DNA from: Microbacterium sp. BK668
GTDB lineage: Bacteria; Actinomycetota; Actinomycetes; Actinomycetales; Microbacteriaceae
Length of the DNA stretch: 64,000 bases
Assembly: GCF_004362195.1 (NCBI RefSeq)
Contig: NZ_SNWG01000001.1
Coordinates: 2,728,001 to 2,792,000 of the forward strand
Direction of reading: 5' to 3'
The notes beneath the pieces are model-generated. The model saw only the letters and a list, made by a program, of their open reading frames with translations, did no database searches and was not told where the DNA came from. Within the stretch, counting starts at the first letter, position 1. Each line of letters begins with the position of its first letter. Positions 38,448 to 48,954 of the stretch are shown in pieces. Both the position numbers and the translations under genes were made by a program.

Positions 38448-39811
38448 CCGCGAGCGCACCCCGCCGCGTCGCGTACGACGTGCTGCGGGCCGTCAACGAG
38501 TCCGACGCCTACGCGAACCTCCTGCTGCCGACCTCGATCGAGCGCGCGCGGCTCTCGACGGCCGACGCCGCCCTCGCGACCGAGCTCACCTACGGCACCC
38601 TGCGCCGTCAGGGCACCTACGACGCCGTCATCTCGATCGCCGCCGGCCGGTCGGTGAAGGACATCGACCCCGCCGTACTCGACGCGCTGCGGCTGGGCGT
38701 GCACCAGCTGCTGTCCACCCGGGTCGCCTCGCACGCCGCGGTGAACGAGTCCGTGGAACTCGCGCGTGAGGCGGGCCGAGGCGCGTCCGGCTTCGTCAAC
38801 GCGGTCCTGCGGCGCGTCTCGCGAGACACCCCGGGGGACTGGATGACACGGGTCGAGGACTCCGCGCGCTCCGACGACGAGCGCCTCGGCCTCGTCTACT
38901 CGCATCCCGTCTGGGTCGTCCGCGCGTTCCGTCGCGCGCTGGCCGCGGAGGGCCGCGCCGACGAGCTGGAAGCACTCCTGACCGCGGACAACGCCTCACC
39001 GCGCGTCACGATGGCGGCTCTGCCGGGTCTCGCCGAGGTGCCCGCGGACGCCCGGCGCACGCCGTACTCGCCCCTGGGCTTCCGGCTGGGCGGCGGAGAT
39101 CCGGAATCGCTCGTCTCCGGCTCCGAGGGACGGGTGCGGGTGCAGGACGAGGGCTCGCAGCTCGCCGCGCTCGCCCTCACCCGCGCCGAGCCGGTGCGGG
39201 CCGGGGAGCGGTGGCTGGATCTGTGCGCGGGTCCGGGCGGCAAGACCGCGGTCCTCGCCGCCGAGGCGCTCGACGGCGGCGCGAGCCTCGAGGCGAACGA
39301 GGTCTCGCCGGCGCGGGCCGGACTCGTGCGCCGTGCGGTCGAGGGCGTGCCGCTGGAGGTGCCGGTGTCGGAGGCCGACGGTCGGGTCCGCGCGTCGGAG
39401 AGCCCCGGCGCCTACGACCGCATCCTCGTGGACGCCCCCTGCACGGGACTGGGCGCGCTGCGCCGCCGCCCGGAGGCGCGGTGGCGCAAGTCGCCTGCCG
39501 ACGTCCCCTCGCTCACCGAGCTGCAGACCGAGCTGCTGAGCGCTGCCGTCGTCGCGCTCCGGCCGGGCGGGATCGTCGCGTACGTCACGTGCTCGCCCCA
39601 CCTCGCCGAAACGGCGGGAGTCGTCGCCGAGGTGCGCCGTTCGTTCGGCGCGTCGCTCGAGGAGCTGGATGCGCGCGCCGTGGTCACCGCGATCTCGTCG
39701 AGCGACCCGCGGCTGCCCGACCAGGCCGACGGGTCCCATCGCGCGCAGCTCTGGCCGCACCGGCACAACACGGACGCGATGTCGATCTCGCTGCTCACTC
39801 GACGTAGCTGA
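38444..39811 (+). CDS. rsmB: 16S rRNA m5C methyltransferase RsmB/Fmu family
   Basis: The 455-residue protein combines an N-terminal NusB-like RNA-binding domain (~1-140) with a C-terminal Rossmann methyltransferase. SAM-binding is WLDLCAGPGGKT. The two cysteines of m5C methyltransferases are C333 (VDAPCTG) and C383 (VTCSPH), the latter being the attacking residue in the family. ATG overlaps the fmt stop by 4 nt. The 3' end overlaps the convergent glutaminase gene by 17 bp. Confidence 0.94.
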   Translation: MTASAPRRVAYDVLRAVNESDAYANLLLPTSIERARLSTADAALATELTYGTLRRQGTYDAVISIAAGRSVKDIDPAVLDALRLGVHQLLSTRVASHAAVNESVELAREAGRGASGFVNAVLRRVSRDTPGDWMTRVEDSARSDDERLGLVYSHPVWVVRAFRRALAAEGRADELEALLTADNASPRVTMAALPGLAEVPADARRTPYSPLGFRLGGGDPESLVSGSEGRVRVQDEGSQLAALALTRAEPVRAGERWLDLCAGPGGKTAVLAAEALDGGASLEANEVSPARAGLVRRAVEGVPLEVPVSEADGRVRASESPGAYDRILVDAPCTGLGALRRRPEARWRKSPADVPSLTELQTELLSAAVVALRPGGIVAYVTCSPHLAETAGVVAEVRRSFGASLEELDARAVVTAISSSDPRLPDQADGSHRAQLWPHRHNTDAMSISLLTRRS

Positions 39812-40967
39812 TCCGCATCGGCAGCGCGTCGAGCTCGGTGCGCAGCGCGACGAGGGCGGCCGGATGCGTCCGGGCGAGCTCCCGGGCATCGAGATGGATG
39901 ACGGAGCCGTCGGGGAGGACGACGGCGAGGTCGCGGAGCACAGCGAGGACGCGCTCCGCCGCCGCGAACCCCAGCTCGCCGCTCAGGCGGATGACGCGTC
40001 CGTCGTCGGTCTCGGAGATGTCGACGATGGGCTGCGAGATGCTCTCGTGCGGCTCGAGCAGGTGCATCCCCATGCGCTCGCTGAGCGTCGCGACGATCGC
40101 CTGGCCGCGCACGCTGTTGCCGTGGCGATCCAGGCGCGGGCTGAAGGCGGCGACGCCGAACTGCGACGGCGCGACGGCGAGCACCCCGCCGCTCACGCCG
40201 CTCTTGGCCGGGAGCCCCACCCGCAGCAGCCACTCGCCGGAGAAGTCGTACATGCCGCAGCTCGACATGATCGACAGGACGTTTCGGGCGACGCGCTCCT
40301 CGACGACCCGGTCGCCGGTCAGGGGGTTCATCCCTCCGAAGGCGAGCGTGCTCGCCATGACCGCGAGATCCCGCACCGTCACGAGGATCGAGCACTGCCG
40401 GAAGTAGGTCTCGAGAGCGAGCTCGACCGGTGCGTCGACCACGCCGTACGAGCGCATGAGGTGGCCGAGCGCACGGTTGCGGTCACCCGTCGACGACTCG
40501 GAGCGGTACACCGACTCGTCGACGCGCAGGTCGCGGCCGGCGAAGGCGGAGAGGGTGCGCAGGATGGTCTCGGTCCGCTCGTCGACGTCCGCCCCGGCGA
40601 CGAGTCCCGTCGTCGCGATCGCCCCCGCGTTGACCATCGGGTTCGCCGGCCGGCCGGTGTTCTCCTCCAGACTGATGGCGTTGAACGGCTCGCCGCTCGG
40701 CTCGGTCCCGACGCGCTGCATGACCGCGTCCAGGCCGATCTCCGACAGGACGTGAGCGAGCACGAAGGGCTTCGAGATCGACTGGATCGTGAAGGCCACC
40801 TCGTCATCGCCGACGGAGCGGATCTGCCCCCGCGGCCCGACGACGGCGAAGGCGAGATGGTCGGGCTCGGCCTCCGCGAGCTCGGGGATGTACGAGGCGG
40901 GAGCGCCGCTGTCGTCGTCCTCGACGTCGTCGAGCACCTGCTGCATGAGCGCCACGATGGGATCCAC
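39795..40967 (-). CDS. glsA: Glutaminase with C-terminal STAS-like domain
   Basis: GlsA hydrolyses glutamine to glutamate and ammonia. Residues 1-~310 form the serine-dependent beta-lactamase-like glutaminase fold with S63-x2-K66 (FTIQSISKPF), ENTGRPANPMVNAGAI and YDFSGEWLLRVGLPAKSGVSGG. An extra ~80 residues follow, with the look of a STAS domain (DDGRVIRLSGELGFAAAERVLAVLRDL...VIHLDARELARTHPAALVAL), suggesting regulation by protein contact or ligand. GTG 40967 is the only in-frame start and is preceded at 6 nt by TATGGT, so the mRNA is probably leaderless. It is divergent from rpe with a 20-bp gap. Confidence 0.92.
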   Translation of the reverse strand: MDPIVALMQQVLDDVEDDDSGAPASYIPELAEAEPDHLAFAVVGPRGQIRSVGDDEVAFTIQSISKPFVLAHVLSEIGLDAVMQRVGTEPSGEPFNAISLEENTGRPANPMVNAGAIATTGLVAGADVDERTETILRTLSAFAGRDLRVDESVYRSESSTGDRNRALGHLMRSYGVVDAPVELALETYFRQCSILVTVRDLAVMASTLAFGGMNPLTGDRVVEERVARNVLSIMSSCGMYDFSGEWLLRVGLPAKSGVSGGVLAVAPSQFGVAAFSPRLDRHGNSVRGQAIVATLSERMGMHLLEPHESISQPIVDISETDDGRVIRLSGELGFAAAERVLAVLRDLAVVLPDGSVIHLDARELARTHPAALVALRTELDALPMRISYVE

Positions 40968-40973
40968 GGCTCG

Positions 40974-40979
40974 ACCATA
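40974..40979 (-). promoter_or_regulatory. -10 box TATGGT for glsA (leaderless)
   Basis: Read on the minus strand, TATGGT is 6 nt from the glsA GTG. It overlaps the rpe -10 box (40976-40981) on the other strand by 4 bp. Confidence 0.55.
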
Positions 40980-40981
40980 AT
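40976..40981 (+). promoter_or_regulatory. -10 box CATAAT for rpe (leaderless)
   Basis: CATAAT then GGACGG then the rpe ATG at 40988. Four of its six bases are shared with the opposing glsA -10 box. The -35 region would lie inside the glsA coding sequence. Confidence 0.55.
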
Positions 40982-40987
40982 GGACGG

Positions 40988-41665
40988 ATGCAGCCTGACG
41001 GGAAGCCCGGCGTCCGCATCAACCCGAGCATCCTCGCAGCCGACTTCGTCAACATGCAGGCCGAACTCGCCCGCATCGACGGGGCGGATTTCGTGCACGT
41101 CGACGTCATGGACAACCACTTCGTGCCCAACCTGACGTTCGGCCCGCAGATGGTGGAGCGCGTCCAGGCGACGAGTCCCGTGCCGCTGGACGTGCACCTC
41201 ATGATCACGAACCCGGACCGGTGGGCTCCGGGCTACGCCGAACTGGGCGCGGCATCGGTCACGTTCCACCTCGAGGCGGCGAAGGAGCCGGTCGCGCTCG
41301 CCCGCCGGCTGAGAGCCATCGGGGCCCGCGCCGGTGTCGCCGTCAAGCCGGCGACACCCGTCGACGGCCTGTTCGACCTGCTCGACGATTTCGACCAGAT
41401 CCTCGTGATGACCGTCGAGCCGGGGTTCGGCGGGCAGTCCTTCATGCCCGAGACGATGCCGAAGCTCCGCCGCCTCGCCGCCGAGGCGCGCACCCGCGGA
41501 TCGTCGGTGTGGCTGCAGGTCGACGGCGGCATCGGCGAGTCGACGATCGCGCAGGCCGCCGAGGCGGGCGCCGACACGTTCGTCGCCGGCTCCGCCGTGT
41601 TCGGCGCGGACGATCCGGATGCCGCGATCACGCGCCTGCGCGACCTCGCCGCGCACCGGCACTGA
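40988..41665 (+). CDS. rpe: Ribulose-phosphate 3-epimerase
   Basis: Rpe interconverts ribulose- and xylulose-5-phosphate in the pentose phosphate pathway. The 225-residue TIM-barrel protein has the signatures [41 protein letters not shown] and [12 protein letters not shown], and the phosphate-binding DGGI and [10 protein letters not shown] 40988 fits both the family start and the leaderless promoter. In related genomes rib genes may follow rpe; here hisE comes next after 55 bp. Confidence 0.96.
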   Translation: MQPDGKPGVRINPSILAADFVNMQAELARIDGADFVHVDVMDNHFVPNLTFGPQMVERVQATSPVPLDVHLMITNPDRWAPGYAELGAASVTFHLEAAKEPVALARRLRAIGARAGVAVKPATPVDGLFDLLDDFDQILVMTVEPGFGGQSFMPETMPKLRRLAAEARTRGSSVWLQVDGGIGESTIAQAAEAGADTFVAGSAVFGADDPDAAITRLRDLAAHRH

Positions 41666-41708
41666 CCCGCGCGGCCGTCACGGGCGACGACGGCGCCGTC
41701 GCGCCCGG

Positions 41709-41714
41709 TACCCT
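41709..41714 (+). promoter_or_regulatory. -10 box TACCCT for hisE (leaderless)
   Basis: TACCCT followed by GGCATG and then GTG at 41721, exactly 6 nt. This spacing favours GTG 41721 over the ATG at 41718 as the start. Confidence 0.5.
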
Positions 41715-41720
41715 GGCATG

Positions 41721-41984
41721 GTGAAGACGTTCGACGAGCTGTTCGCCGAGCTGTCCGCGAAAGCGGTCGAGCGGCCCGAGGGATCGGGCACCGTCGCCGA
41801 GCTCGACGCGGGTGTGCACCACATCGGCAAGAAGATCGTCGAAGAGGCCGCCGAGGTGTGGATGGCGGCGGAGTACGAATCGACGGATGCCACGGCCGAG
41901 GAGATCTCGCAGCTGCTCTACCACCTCCAGGTGATCATGATCTCGAAGGGCCTGGGGCTCGAGGACGTCTACCGACATCTCTGA
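41721..41984 (+). CDS. hisE: Phosphoribosyl-ATP diphosphatase
   Basis: HisE performs the second step of histidine synthesis, hydrolysing PR-ATP to PR-AMP. The 87-residue protein ([15 protein letters not shown] when begun at GTG 41721) has the MazG-like helical motif [20 protein letters not shown] and [14 protein letters not shown]. An ATG one codon earlier (41718) would add a single residue; the promoter position favours the GTG. It is monofunctional, with HisI encoded separately 1.7 kb downstream. hisG follows after 46 bp. Confidence 0.94.
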   Translation: MKTFDELFAELSAKAVERPEGSGTVAELDAGVHHIGKKIVEEAAEVWMAAEYESTDATAEEISQLLYHLQVIMISKGLGLEDVYRHL

Positions 41985-42030
41985 GCGACGATCCGACTCC
42001 CGACGCTCCGACACCGAAAGCCACCCCCGC

Positions 42031-42873
42031 ATGCTGCGAATCGCCGTGCCCAACAAGGGCTCGCTCGCCGAGACCGCCTCCGAGATGCTCTCCGAGGCCG
42101 GCTACGTCGGCCGCCGCGACCCGAAGGACCTCCACGTCATCGACCCGCAGAACGAGGTCGAGTTCTTCTACCTGCGCCCCAAGGACATCGCCACGTACGT
42201 CGGCTCCGGCGCCCTCGACGTCGGGATCACCGGCCGGGACCTTCTCCTGGACGCGCGGATGCCGGGCGCGCGCGAGATCGAGGCGCTCGGTTTCGCGGGG
42301 TCGACCTTCCGCTTCGCCGCCCCTCCCGGGCGCTTCCGCGACGTCGGCGATCTGGAGGGGGTGCGCATCGCGACCTCCTACCCGGGACTGGTCGACGCCT
42401 TCCTCGACGAACACGGCGTCGCCGCCGACCTCGTTCCGCTCGACGGCGCCGTGGAGTCGGCCGTCCGGCTCGGAGTGGCCGACGCCATCGCCGACGTGGT
42501 GGAGACCGGCACGACACTGCGCCAGGCGGGCCTGGAGATCTTCGGCCCGGTCATCCTGCACTCCGAAGCAGTGCTCATCGCCGCGCCCACGGAGGCCGAG
42601 GGCACCGAGACGCTCCTCCGGCGCCTCCGCGGGGTCATGGTGGCGCGGCGCTACGTCCTCATCGACTACGACCTCCCGGTGCACCTCGTGGACGAGGCGG
42701 TGAAGGTCGCGCCCGGCATCGAGTCGCCGACGATCTCGCCGCTGCGCGACCCGGAGTGGGTCGCGGTGCGCGTCATGAGCCCGCGCAAGGGCGTCAACCA
42801 GGTCATGGACGCGCTGTACGCGATCGGCGCGCGCGCGATCCTCGTGACCGCCATCCACAACGCGAGGCTGTGA
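42031..42873 (+). CDS. hisG: ATP phosphoribosyltransferase (long form)
   Basis: HisG condenses ATP and PRPP, the first and feedback-controlled step of histidine synthesis. The 280-residue protein is the long form: a two-lobed catalytic domain ([20 protein letters not shown], then [10 protein letters not shown] and the PRPP motif [16 protein letters not shown]) plus a C-terminal regulatory domain of ~75 residues that binds histidine. No hisZ is needed for this form. No clear ribosome binding site precedes ATG 42031. Its stop overlaps hisF (TGATG). Confidence 0.95.
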   Translation: MLRIAVPNKGSLAETASEMLSEAGYVGRRDPKDLHVIDPQNEVEFFYLRPKDIATYVGSGALDVGITGRDLLLDARMPGAREIEALGFAGSTFRFAAPPGRFRDVGDLEGVRIATSYPGLVDAFLDEHGVAADLVPLDGAVESAVRLGVADAIADVVETGTTLRQAGLEIFGPVILHSEAVLIAAPTEAEGTETLLRRLRGVMVARRYVLIDYDLPVHLVDEAVKVAPGIESPTISPLRDPEWVAVRVMSPRKGVNQVMDALYAIGARAILVTAIHNARL

Positions 42874-43700
42874 TGGCGCTCGTCACCCGCGTCATCCCGT
42901 GCCTCGACGTCGCGGGTGGCCGCGTCGTCAAGGGCGTCAACTTCGAGAACCTCCGCGACATGGGCGACCCCGTCGAGCTCGCGCGGCTCTACTTCGACCA
43001 GGGCGCCGATGAGATCACCTTCCTCGACGTCACGGCCACCGTCGACGAGCGCGCGACGACCTACGACGTCGTGCGGCGCACCGCCGAGCAGGTCTTCATC
43101 CCCCTGACCGTCGGCGGGGGAGTGCGCTCGAGCGAGGACGTCGCCCGGCTCCTCTCGGTCGGAGCCGACAAGATCGGCGTCAACTCTGCGGCGATCGCCC
43201 GTCCCGTCCTCCTCGACGAGATCGCCGACCGCTTCGGCGCCCAGGTCCTCGTCCTGTCGCTCGACGTCAAACGGGTGTCCCCGGAGCGCGCGGAGCAGAT
43301 CCCGTCCGGCTTCGTCGTGACGACGCACGGAGGCCGCACCGAGACCGACCTCGACGCCCTCGCGTGGGCGCGCGAGGCGATCGAGCGCGGCGCGGGGGAG
43401 CTCCTGGTGAACTCGATCGACGCTGACGGCACCCGCGAAGGGTTCGACCTCGAACTCGTCTCGCTCATGCGCGAGGTCTCGAGCGTGCCCGTCATCGCCT
43501 CGGGCGGCGCCGGCGCGGTGGAGCACTTCGCCCCGGCCGTCCGAGCCGGCGCGGACGCCGTGCTCGCGGCATCCGTCTTCCACTCCGGGCAGCTCACCGT
43601 GGGAGACGTGAAGGCGTCGCTCCTCGCCGCGGGCATCCCCGTGCGGGAGACCGAGACCCCGGCGCGCGATGCACTGAGGGAGCGGAGCGAGACGACATGA
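42873..43700 (+). CDS. hisF: Imidazole glycerol phosphate synthase cyclase subunit
   Basis: HisF with HisH makes IGP and AICAR. From ATG 42873 the TIM-barrel protein has 275 residues, slightly longer than the ~255 typical length owing to a short insertion ([14 protein letters not shown]) and tail. Catalytic Asp residues are in [16 protein letters not shown] and the second-half [17 protein letters not shown]. hisH and hisA are not in the window. It overlaps hisG by 1 nt and hisI by 4 nt (ATGA). Confidence 0.95.
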   Translation: MALVTRVIPCLDVAGGRVVKGVNFENLRDMGDPVELARLYFDQGADEITFLDVTATVDERATTYDVVRRTAEQVFIPLTVGGGVRSSEDVARLLSVGADKIGVNSAAIARPVLLDEIADRFGAQVLVLSLDVKRVSPERAEQIPSGFVVTTHGGRTETDLDALAWAREAIERGAGELLVNSIDADGTREGFDLELVSLMREVSSVPVIASGGAGAVEHFAPAVRAGADAVLAASVFHSGQLTVGDVKASLLAAGIPVRETETPARDALRERSETT

Positions 43701-44074
43701 CCGATGCCCTCCCCGTTCCCGAGCCTGTCGAGGCACGCGTCGGACGCGTCGCCTTCGACGATCAGGGACTCGTCGCGGCGATCGTCCAGCAATGGGACAC
43801 GCTCGAGGTCCTCATGCTCGGATGGATGGATGCCGAGGCCCTCCGCCGCACGCTCACCGAGGGCCGCGTGACGTTCTGGTCGCGGTCGCGGCAGGAGTAC
43901 TGGCGCAAAGGCGACACGTCCGGCAACATCCAGCTCGTCCGCGGTGCGCGCCTGGACTGCGACGGCGACGCGATCCTCCTGCAGGTCGAGCAGATCGGCC
44001 CCGCCTGCCATACCGGTACCCGCACCTGCTTCGACTCCGACGACCTCGACCCCGTCCGCGGGCCGGAGCAGTGA
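43697..44074 (+). CDS. hisI: Phosphoribosyl-AMP cyclohydrolase
   Basis: HisI opens the adenine ring of PR-AMP, the third step of histidine synthesis. The 125-residue monofunctional protein has the metal-binding cysteines in [27 protein letters not shown] and the conserved [34 protein letters not shown]. It overlaps hisF by 4 nt, and its stop overlaps the next gene (GTGA), so his and trp-region genes are translationally linked. Confidence 0.95.
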   Translation: MTDALPVPEPVEARVGRVAFDDQGLVAAIVQQWDTLEVLMLGWMDAEALRRTLTEGRVTFWSRSRQEYWRKGDTSGNIQLVRGARLDCDGDAILLQVEQIGPACHTGTRTCFDSDDLDPVRGPEQ

Positions 44075-44679
44075 CCGCACGCGCACGGCTCCTCGCCGTC
44101 GTCGCGACCGTGCTGGCGGGGGCGATCGGCGTCATCTCCTCGACGCAGACGTGGCTCACCGTCACCCTCGACGACGGCGCGGAGCATGCCCTGCCCGTCG
44201 CGGGGGCCGACGCCATCCCCGTGCTCGCACCCCTGAGCCTCGCCGCGCTGGCGCTCGGCGGAGCGCTCTCCATCGTGGGGCTCGTGCTGCGCTACGTCTT
44301 CGGTGCGCTCGGGATCGCGATCGGCGCAGTCCTCGCCGTGCTGACGGCGCAGGTCGCCTTCGCCAGGCCGCTCTCGGCCGTGGCCCCGGCGGTGACGACC
44401 GCTACGGGCCTTACGGGCGAGAAGGCGGTGGCTGACCTCGTGCTCCGGGTGGAGCCGACCCCCTGGCCTTTCGTCACCCTCGTGGCCTGGGTCGTGCTCA
44501 TCGGCGCCGGGGTCTTCACGATCGGGACCGCGCGGCGCTGGCGGGGGAGTGCCAAGCGGTACACGACGGATGCCGCGGCCGCACCCGCGGCGAGCGCCGG
44601 ACCAGCGGCATCCCGGCCGCACGACGCCATCGACTCGTGGGACGACCTGTCGCGCGGCGACGATCCCACCGCCCGCTAG
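44071..44679 (+). CDS. Trp biosynthesis-associated membrane protein
   Basis: The 202-residue product from GTG 44071 has about four membrane spans ([80 protein letters not shown]) and a polar C-terminal tail. It matches the actinobacterial trp-region conserved membrane family (Rv1610-like), which lies between trpE and trpC. Here it directly overlaps hisI and trpE is absent. Function is unknown. Its TAG stop is part of the next gene's -10 box. Confidence 0.87.
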   Translation: MTARARLLAVVATVLAGAIGVISSTQTWLTVTLDDGAEHALPVAGADAIPVLAPLSLAALALGGALSIVGLVLRYVFGALGIAIGAVLAVLTAQVAFARPLSAVAPAVTTATGLTGEKAVADLVLRVEPTPWPFVTLVAWVVLIGAGVFTIGTARRWRGSAKRYTTDAAAAPAASAGPAASRPHDAIDSWDDLSRGDDPTAR

Positions 44680-44682
44680 ACT
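44677..44682 (+). promoter_or_regulatory. -10 box TAGACT containing the preceding stop codon
   Basis: TAGACT starts with the TAG stop of the Trp-associated membrane protein gene and is 30 nt upstream of ATG 44713. Confidence 0.55.
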
Positions 44683-44712
44683 CGGAGAACCCGCGCACCT
44701 CGGAGGAGATCC

Positions 44713-44943
44713 ATGAGCAACCCCATCGGCGATCCCGGCCACGGACACTCGCCGGCAGCCTGGACGGCCGTCATCATCGGCCTCGTCGCGATCGCGATCG
44801 GCACATTCTTCTTCTTCCTCGACATGCCGGTCTTCGTGTGGGCGGCAGCCGTGCTGCTGGTTCTGGGCCTCATAGTGGGGTGGATCATGGCGCGCATGGG
44901 GTACGGCGTGAACGGCCCGAAGTACAAGGCGAAAGAGCACTGA
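44713..44943 (+). CDS. HGxxPAAW family small membrane protein
   Basis: The 76-residue protein contains the motif HGHSPAAW (residues 10-17) followed by two hydrophobic spans ([18 protein letters not shown] and [21 protein letters not shown]) and a basic C-terminus. This family is restricted to actinobacteria and is typically encoded beside trpC. ATG 44713 has CGGAGGAG 5 nt upstream. Function unknown; the constant position suggests a role tied to tryptophan synthesis, or merely a conserved neighbourhood. Confidence 0.88.
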   Translation: MSNPIGDPGHGHSPAAWTAVIIGLVAIAIGTFFFFLDMPVFVWAAAVLLVLGLIVGWIMARMGYGVNGPKYKAKEH

Positions 44944-44978
44944 GCACTCGTGCTGAGCGAACGTCCGTGAGTGCAAGC

Positions 44979-45778
44979 ATGCTCGCCGACCTCACGGCCG
45001 GCGCGGTGGAGGATGCCCGGACGCGTTCCGTCGAGCGCCCCCCGGCAGCCGTCGAGGAGGCCGCGGCGTCGCAGCCGCCCGCCCGGGATGCCGTCGCGGC
45101 ACTCGCCCCCGCAGACCGGGTCAAGATCATCGCCGAGGTCAAGCGCGCGAGCCCCTCGCGCGGCGACCTCGCGTCGATCCCCGACCCCGCCGCTCAGGCG
45201 CGCCTGTACGAGCTGGGCGGCGCGTCGGCCATCTCCGTCCTGACCGAGGGGCGCCGCTTCAAGGGCAGCCTCGCCGACCTCGAGGCGGTCAGGGCCGCCG
45301 TGGCACTGCCGGTCCTGCGCAAGGACTTCATCGCGACGGAGTACCAGGTGCTCGAGGCGCGCGCGTCGGGTGCCGACATCGTGCTGCTCATCGCGGCGGC
45401 GCTCGAACAGGACGTGCTGGCCCGGCTCCACGCGCTCACGCTCGACCTCGGCATGACCCCGCTCGTCGAGACCCACTCCGCCGACGAGGTCGAGCGGGCC
45501 GCCGACGTCGGCGCCAGGCTCATCGGCGTCAACGCCCGCGACCTCTCGACCTTCGCCCTCGACCGCGACCTCTTCGGCCGCCTGGCCGAGCGGATCCCGG
45601 CGGACGCGGTCAAGATCGCCGAGTCGGCGGTGCTCTCACCCGAGGACGTCGCACACTACCGTGCCGCGGGCGCCGACGTCGTCCTCATCGGCGAGGCTCT
45701 CGTGACGGGCGACCCGGTCGCGACGCTCGAGGCATTCCTGGCGGCGGGCGCCGGCGCGGCCGATCGGAGGGACACGAA

Positions 45779-45782
<4 letters not shown>
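44979..45782 (+). CDS. trpC: Indole-3-glycerol phosphate synthase
   Basis: TrpC forms the indole ring precursor IGP. I use ATG 44979 ([14 protein letters not shown]), 267 residues; GTG 44967, four codons earlier, is equally possible, and neither has a strong ribosome binding site. Signatures: [43 protein letters not shown], and [14 protein letters not shown]. Not fused to TrpF. trpE, trpG and trpD are not in the window. It overlaps trpB by 4 nt (GTGA). Confidence 0.94.
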
Positions 45783-47049
<1,267 letters not shown>

Positions 47050-47053
<4 letters not shown>

Positions 47054-47844
47054 CCTCGCGGGTCGCAGAGGCCATCGAGGCCGCGCGGGCGGCCGGCCGC
47101 GGAGCTCTCGTCGGATACCTTCCGCTCGGCTATCCCGACCTGGAGACGAGCGTCGAGGCGGCCGTCACGCTCGCCGAGAACGGCGCCGACGTGCTCGAGC
47201 TGGGCCCGCCCTACTCCGACCCGGTGATGGACGGCACCATCATCCAGGAGGCGACCCAGGCGGCGCTGGCCGGCGGCTTCCGCATGCGCGACACGTTCAC
47301 CGCCCTCGAGGCGATCTCCCGCCGCGTGGACGTGCCCGTGCTCGTCATGACGTACTGGAACCCGGTCGTGCAGTACGGCGTCGACCGCTATGCCGACGAC
47401 CTCGTCGCCGCGGGCGGAGCGGGCCTCATCACGCCCGACATCACGCCCGATGCCGCCGAGGACTGGATCGCCGCGAGCACCCGGACGGGCCTGGACCGGG
47501 TCTTCCTCGCCGCGCCGACCTCGACCGACGATCGACTCGACCTGATCGTGCGGAACTCGACGGGCTTCGTCTACACCGTCTCGACGATGGGGATCACGGG
47601 CGAGCGCGCGCAGCTGGATGCCGCGGCCCGCACCCTCGTCGGACGCCTGCGCGAGCGCGGCGCCGATCACGCGTGCGTGGGCATCGGGATCTCCAACGCC
47701 GAGCAGGTCGAGGGCGTGCTCGAGTACGCCGACGGCGCGATCGTGGGAACGGCCCTCGTGCGGGCGCTCCGCGACGGGGGGCTCGAGGGCCTCGCCGAGG
47801 CGACGCGGGCCCTCGCCGCAGGCACCCGCGGGCGCGCGAACTAG
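47050..47844 (+). CDS. trpA: Tryptophan synthase alpha chain
   Basis: TrpA cleaves IGP to indole and passes it to TrpB. The 264-residue TIM-barrel protein has the active-site segment [15 protein letters not shown] (Glu and Asp catalytic), LITPDITPD and the phosphate-binding [11 protein letters not shown]. It is translationally coupled to trpB. Its stop codon TAG is the first half of the lgt -10 box. Confidence 0.95.
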
Positions 47845-47847
47845 ACT
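47842..47847 (+). promoter_or_regulatory. -10 box TAGACT for lgt, containing the trpA stop codon
   Basis: TAGACT, whose TAG terminates trpA, is 45 nt upstream of lgt ATG 47893; the leader carries GAAGGA. Confidence 0.55.
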
Positions 47848-47892
47848 TCTCGGGTCGGCCGCGGCCGATTCCCCTGCCTCGAAGGACACACC

Positions 47893-48873
47893 ATGATGAA
47901 TGCCGCTCTGAGCCTTGCTGGAGGCGTGGCCGCCAGCATCCCGAGTCCCGCGGTGAGCTACATCGATCTCGGACCGTTCCGGATCCACTTCTATGCGCTG
48001 TGCATCATCGCGGGGATCATCGTCGCCGTCCTCCTGACGAACCATCGCCTCACCAAGCGCGGGGCGGAGCCGTGGGTCGTCATCGACATCGCCCTCCTGG
48101 CCGTGCCGCTCGCGATCATCGGCGCGCGCGTCTACCACGTGGCGACGCACCCGGGCTTCTACTTCGGGCCGGGAACGAACATCTGGGACGTCTTCGCCAT
48201 CTGGGAGGGCGGCATCGCGATCTATGGCGCCCTGATCGGCGGTGCGATCGGCGCGTGGCTCGGCTGCAAGTGGACCGGCATCCGGTTCTGGACCTTCGCA
48301 GACGCCCTGGCGCCGGGCCTGCTGCTCGCGCAGGCGATGGGCCGGTTCGGCAACTGGTTCAACCAGGAGCTGTTCGGCCTGCCGACCGCCCTGCCCTGGG
48401 GCCTGGAGATCGACTCCGACAACCCGGCCTTCCCCGCCGGGCTGCCCGCCGACACCCTCTTCCACCCGACCTTCCTCTACGAGGTCGTGTGGAACGTCAT
48501 CGGGGTGCTCTTCCTCCTGTGGGCCGGCAAGAAGTTCCGCCTGCAGTGGGGCCGCCTCTTCGCGCTCTACCTCGTCTGGTACAGCGCGGGCCGCATCGTG
48601 TGGGAGTCGATCCGCATCGACCCGAGTGAGATCTACCTCGGTCTGCGGACGAACGTGTGGGCGGCGATCTTCGGCGTCCTCCTCGGCATCGCGATCTTCT
48701 TCGTGCAGAAGCGACGCCACCCGGGCCTCGAGCCCTCGCCCTACGTGCCCGGCCGCGAGTGGAGGCCCAAGGGGGTTGTACAATCGCAGGACACCGATTT
48801 CGTCGACGTCAGCGAACCACCCGCCGGCGAGATCGAGCAGCGCGCCGCCACAAGCACTGTCGCCTCGAAGTAA
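47893..48873 (+). CDS. lgt: Phosphatidylglycerol--prolipoprotein diacylglyceryl transferase
   Basis: Lgt transfers diacylglycerol to the lipobox cysteine of prelipoproteins. The 326-residue protein has about seven membrane spans, the Lgt signature GRFGNWFNQELFG and HPTFLYEVVWNV. A hydrophilic C-terminal extension of ~50 residues is typical of actinobacteria. ATG 47893 (a second ATG follows directly) has GAAGGA 6 nt upstream. trpA-lgt-gltB order is conserved in the phylum. Confidence 0.95.
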   Translation: MMNAALSLAGGVAASIPSPAVSYIDLGPFRIHFYALCIIAGIIVAVLLTNHRLTKRGAEPWVVIDIALLAVPLAIIGARVYHVATHPGFYFGPGTNIWDVFAIWEGGIAIYGALIGGAIGAWLGCKWTGIRFWTFADALAPGLLLAQAMGRFGNWFNQELFGLPTALPWGLEIDSDNPAFPAGLPADTLFHPTFLYEVVWNVIGVLFLLWAGKKFRLQWGRLFALYLVWYSAGRIVWESIRIDPSEIYLGLRTNVWAAIFGVLLGIAIFFVQKRRHPGLEPSPYVPGREWRPKGVVQSQDTDFVDVSEPPAGEIEQRAATSTVASK

Positions 48874-48877
48874 TCTC

Positions 48878-48896
48878 CTGCACATCTGAGGTGCAG
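48878..48896 (+). repeat. Inverted repeat in the gltB upstream region
   Basis: CTGCAC (48878-48883), 7-nt spacer, GTGCAG (48891-48896), in the 81-bp gap between lgt and gltB. It could be an operator or mRNA hairpin; no T-run follows. I could not see a GlnR-type box. Confidence 0.3.
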
Positions 48897-48954
48897 CACA
48901 GCTGGTACCCCGGGCCGACGTCGTCCCATTTCGAGTCAAGTGAGGACGGTTGGA

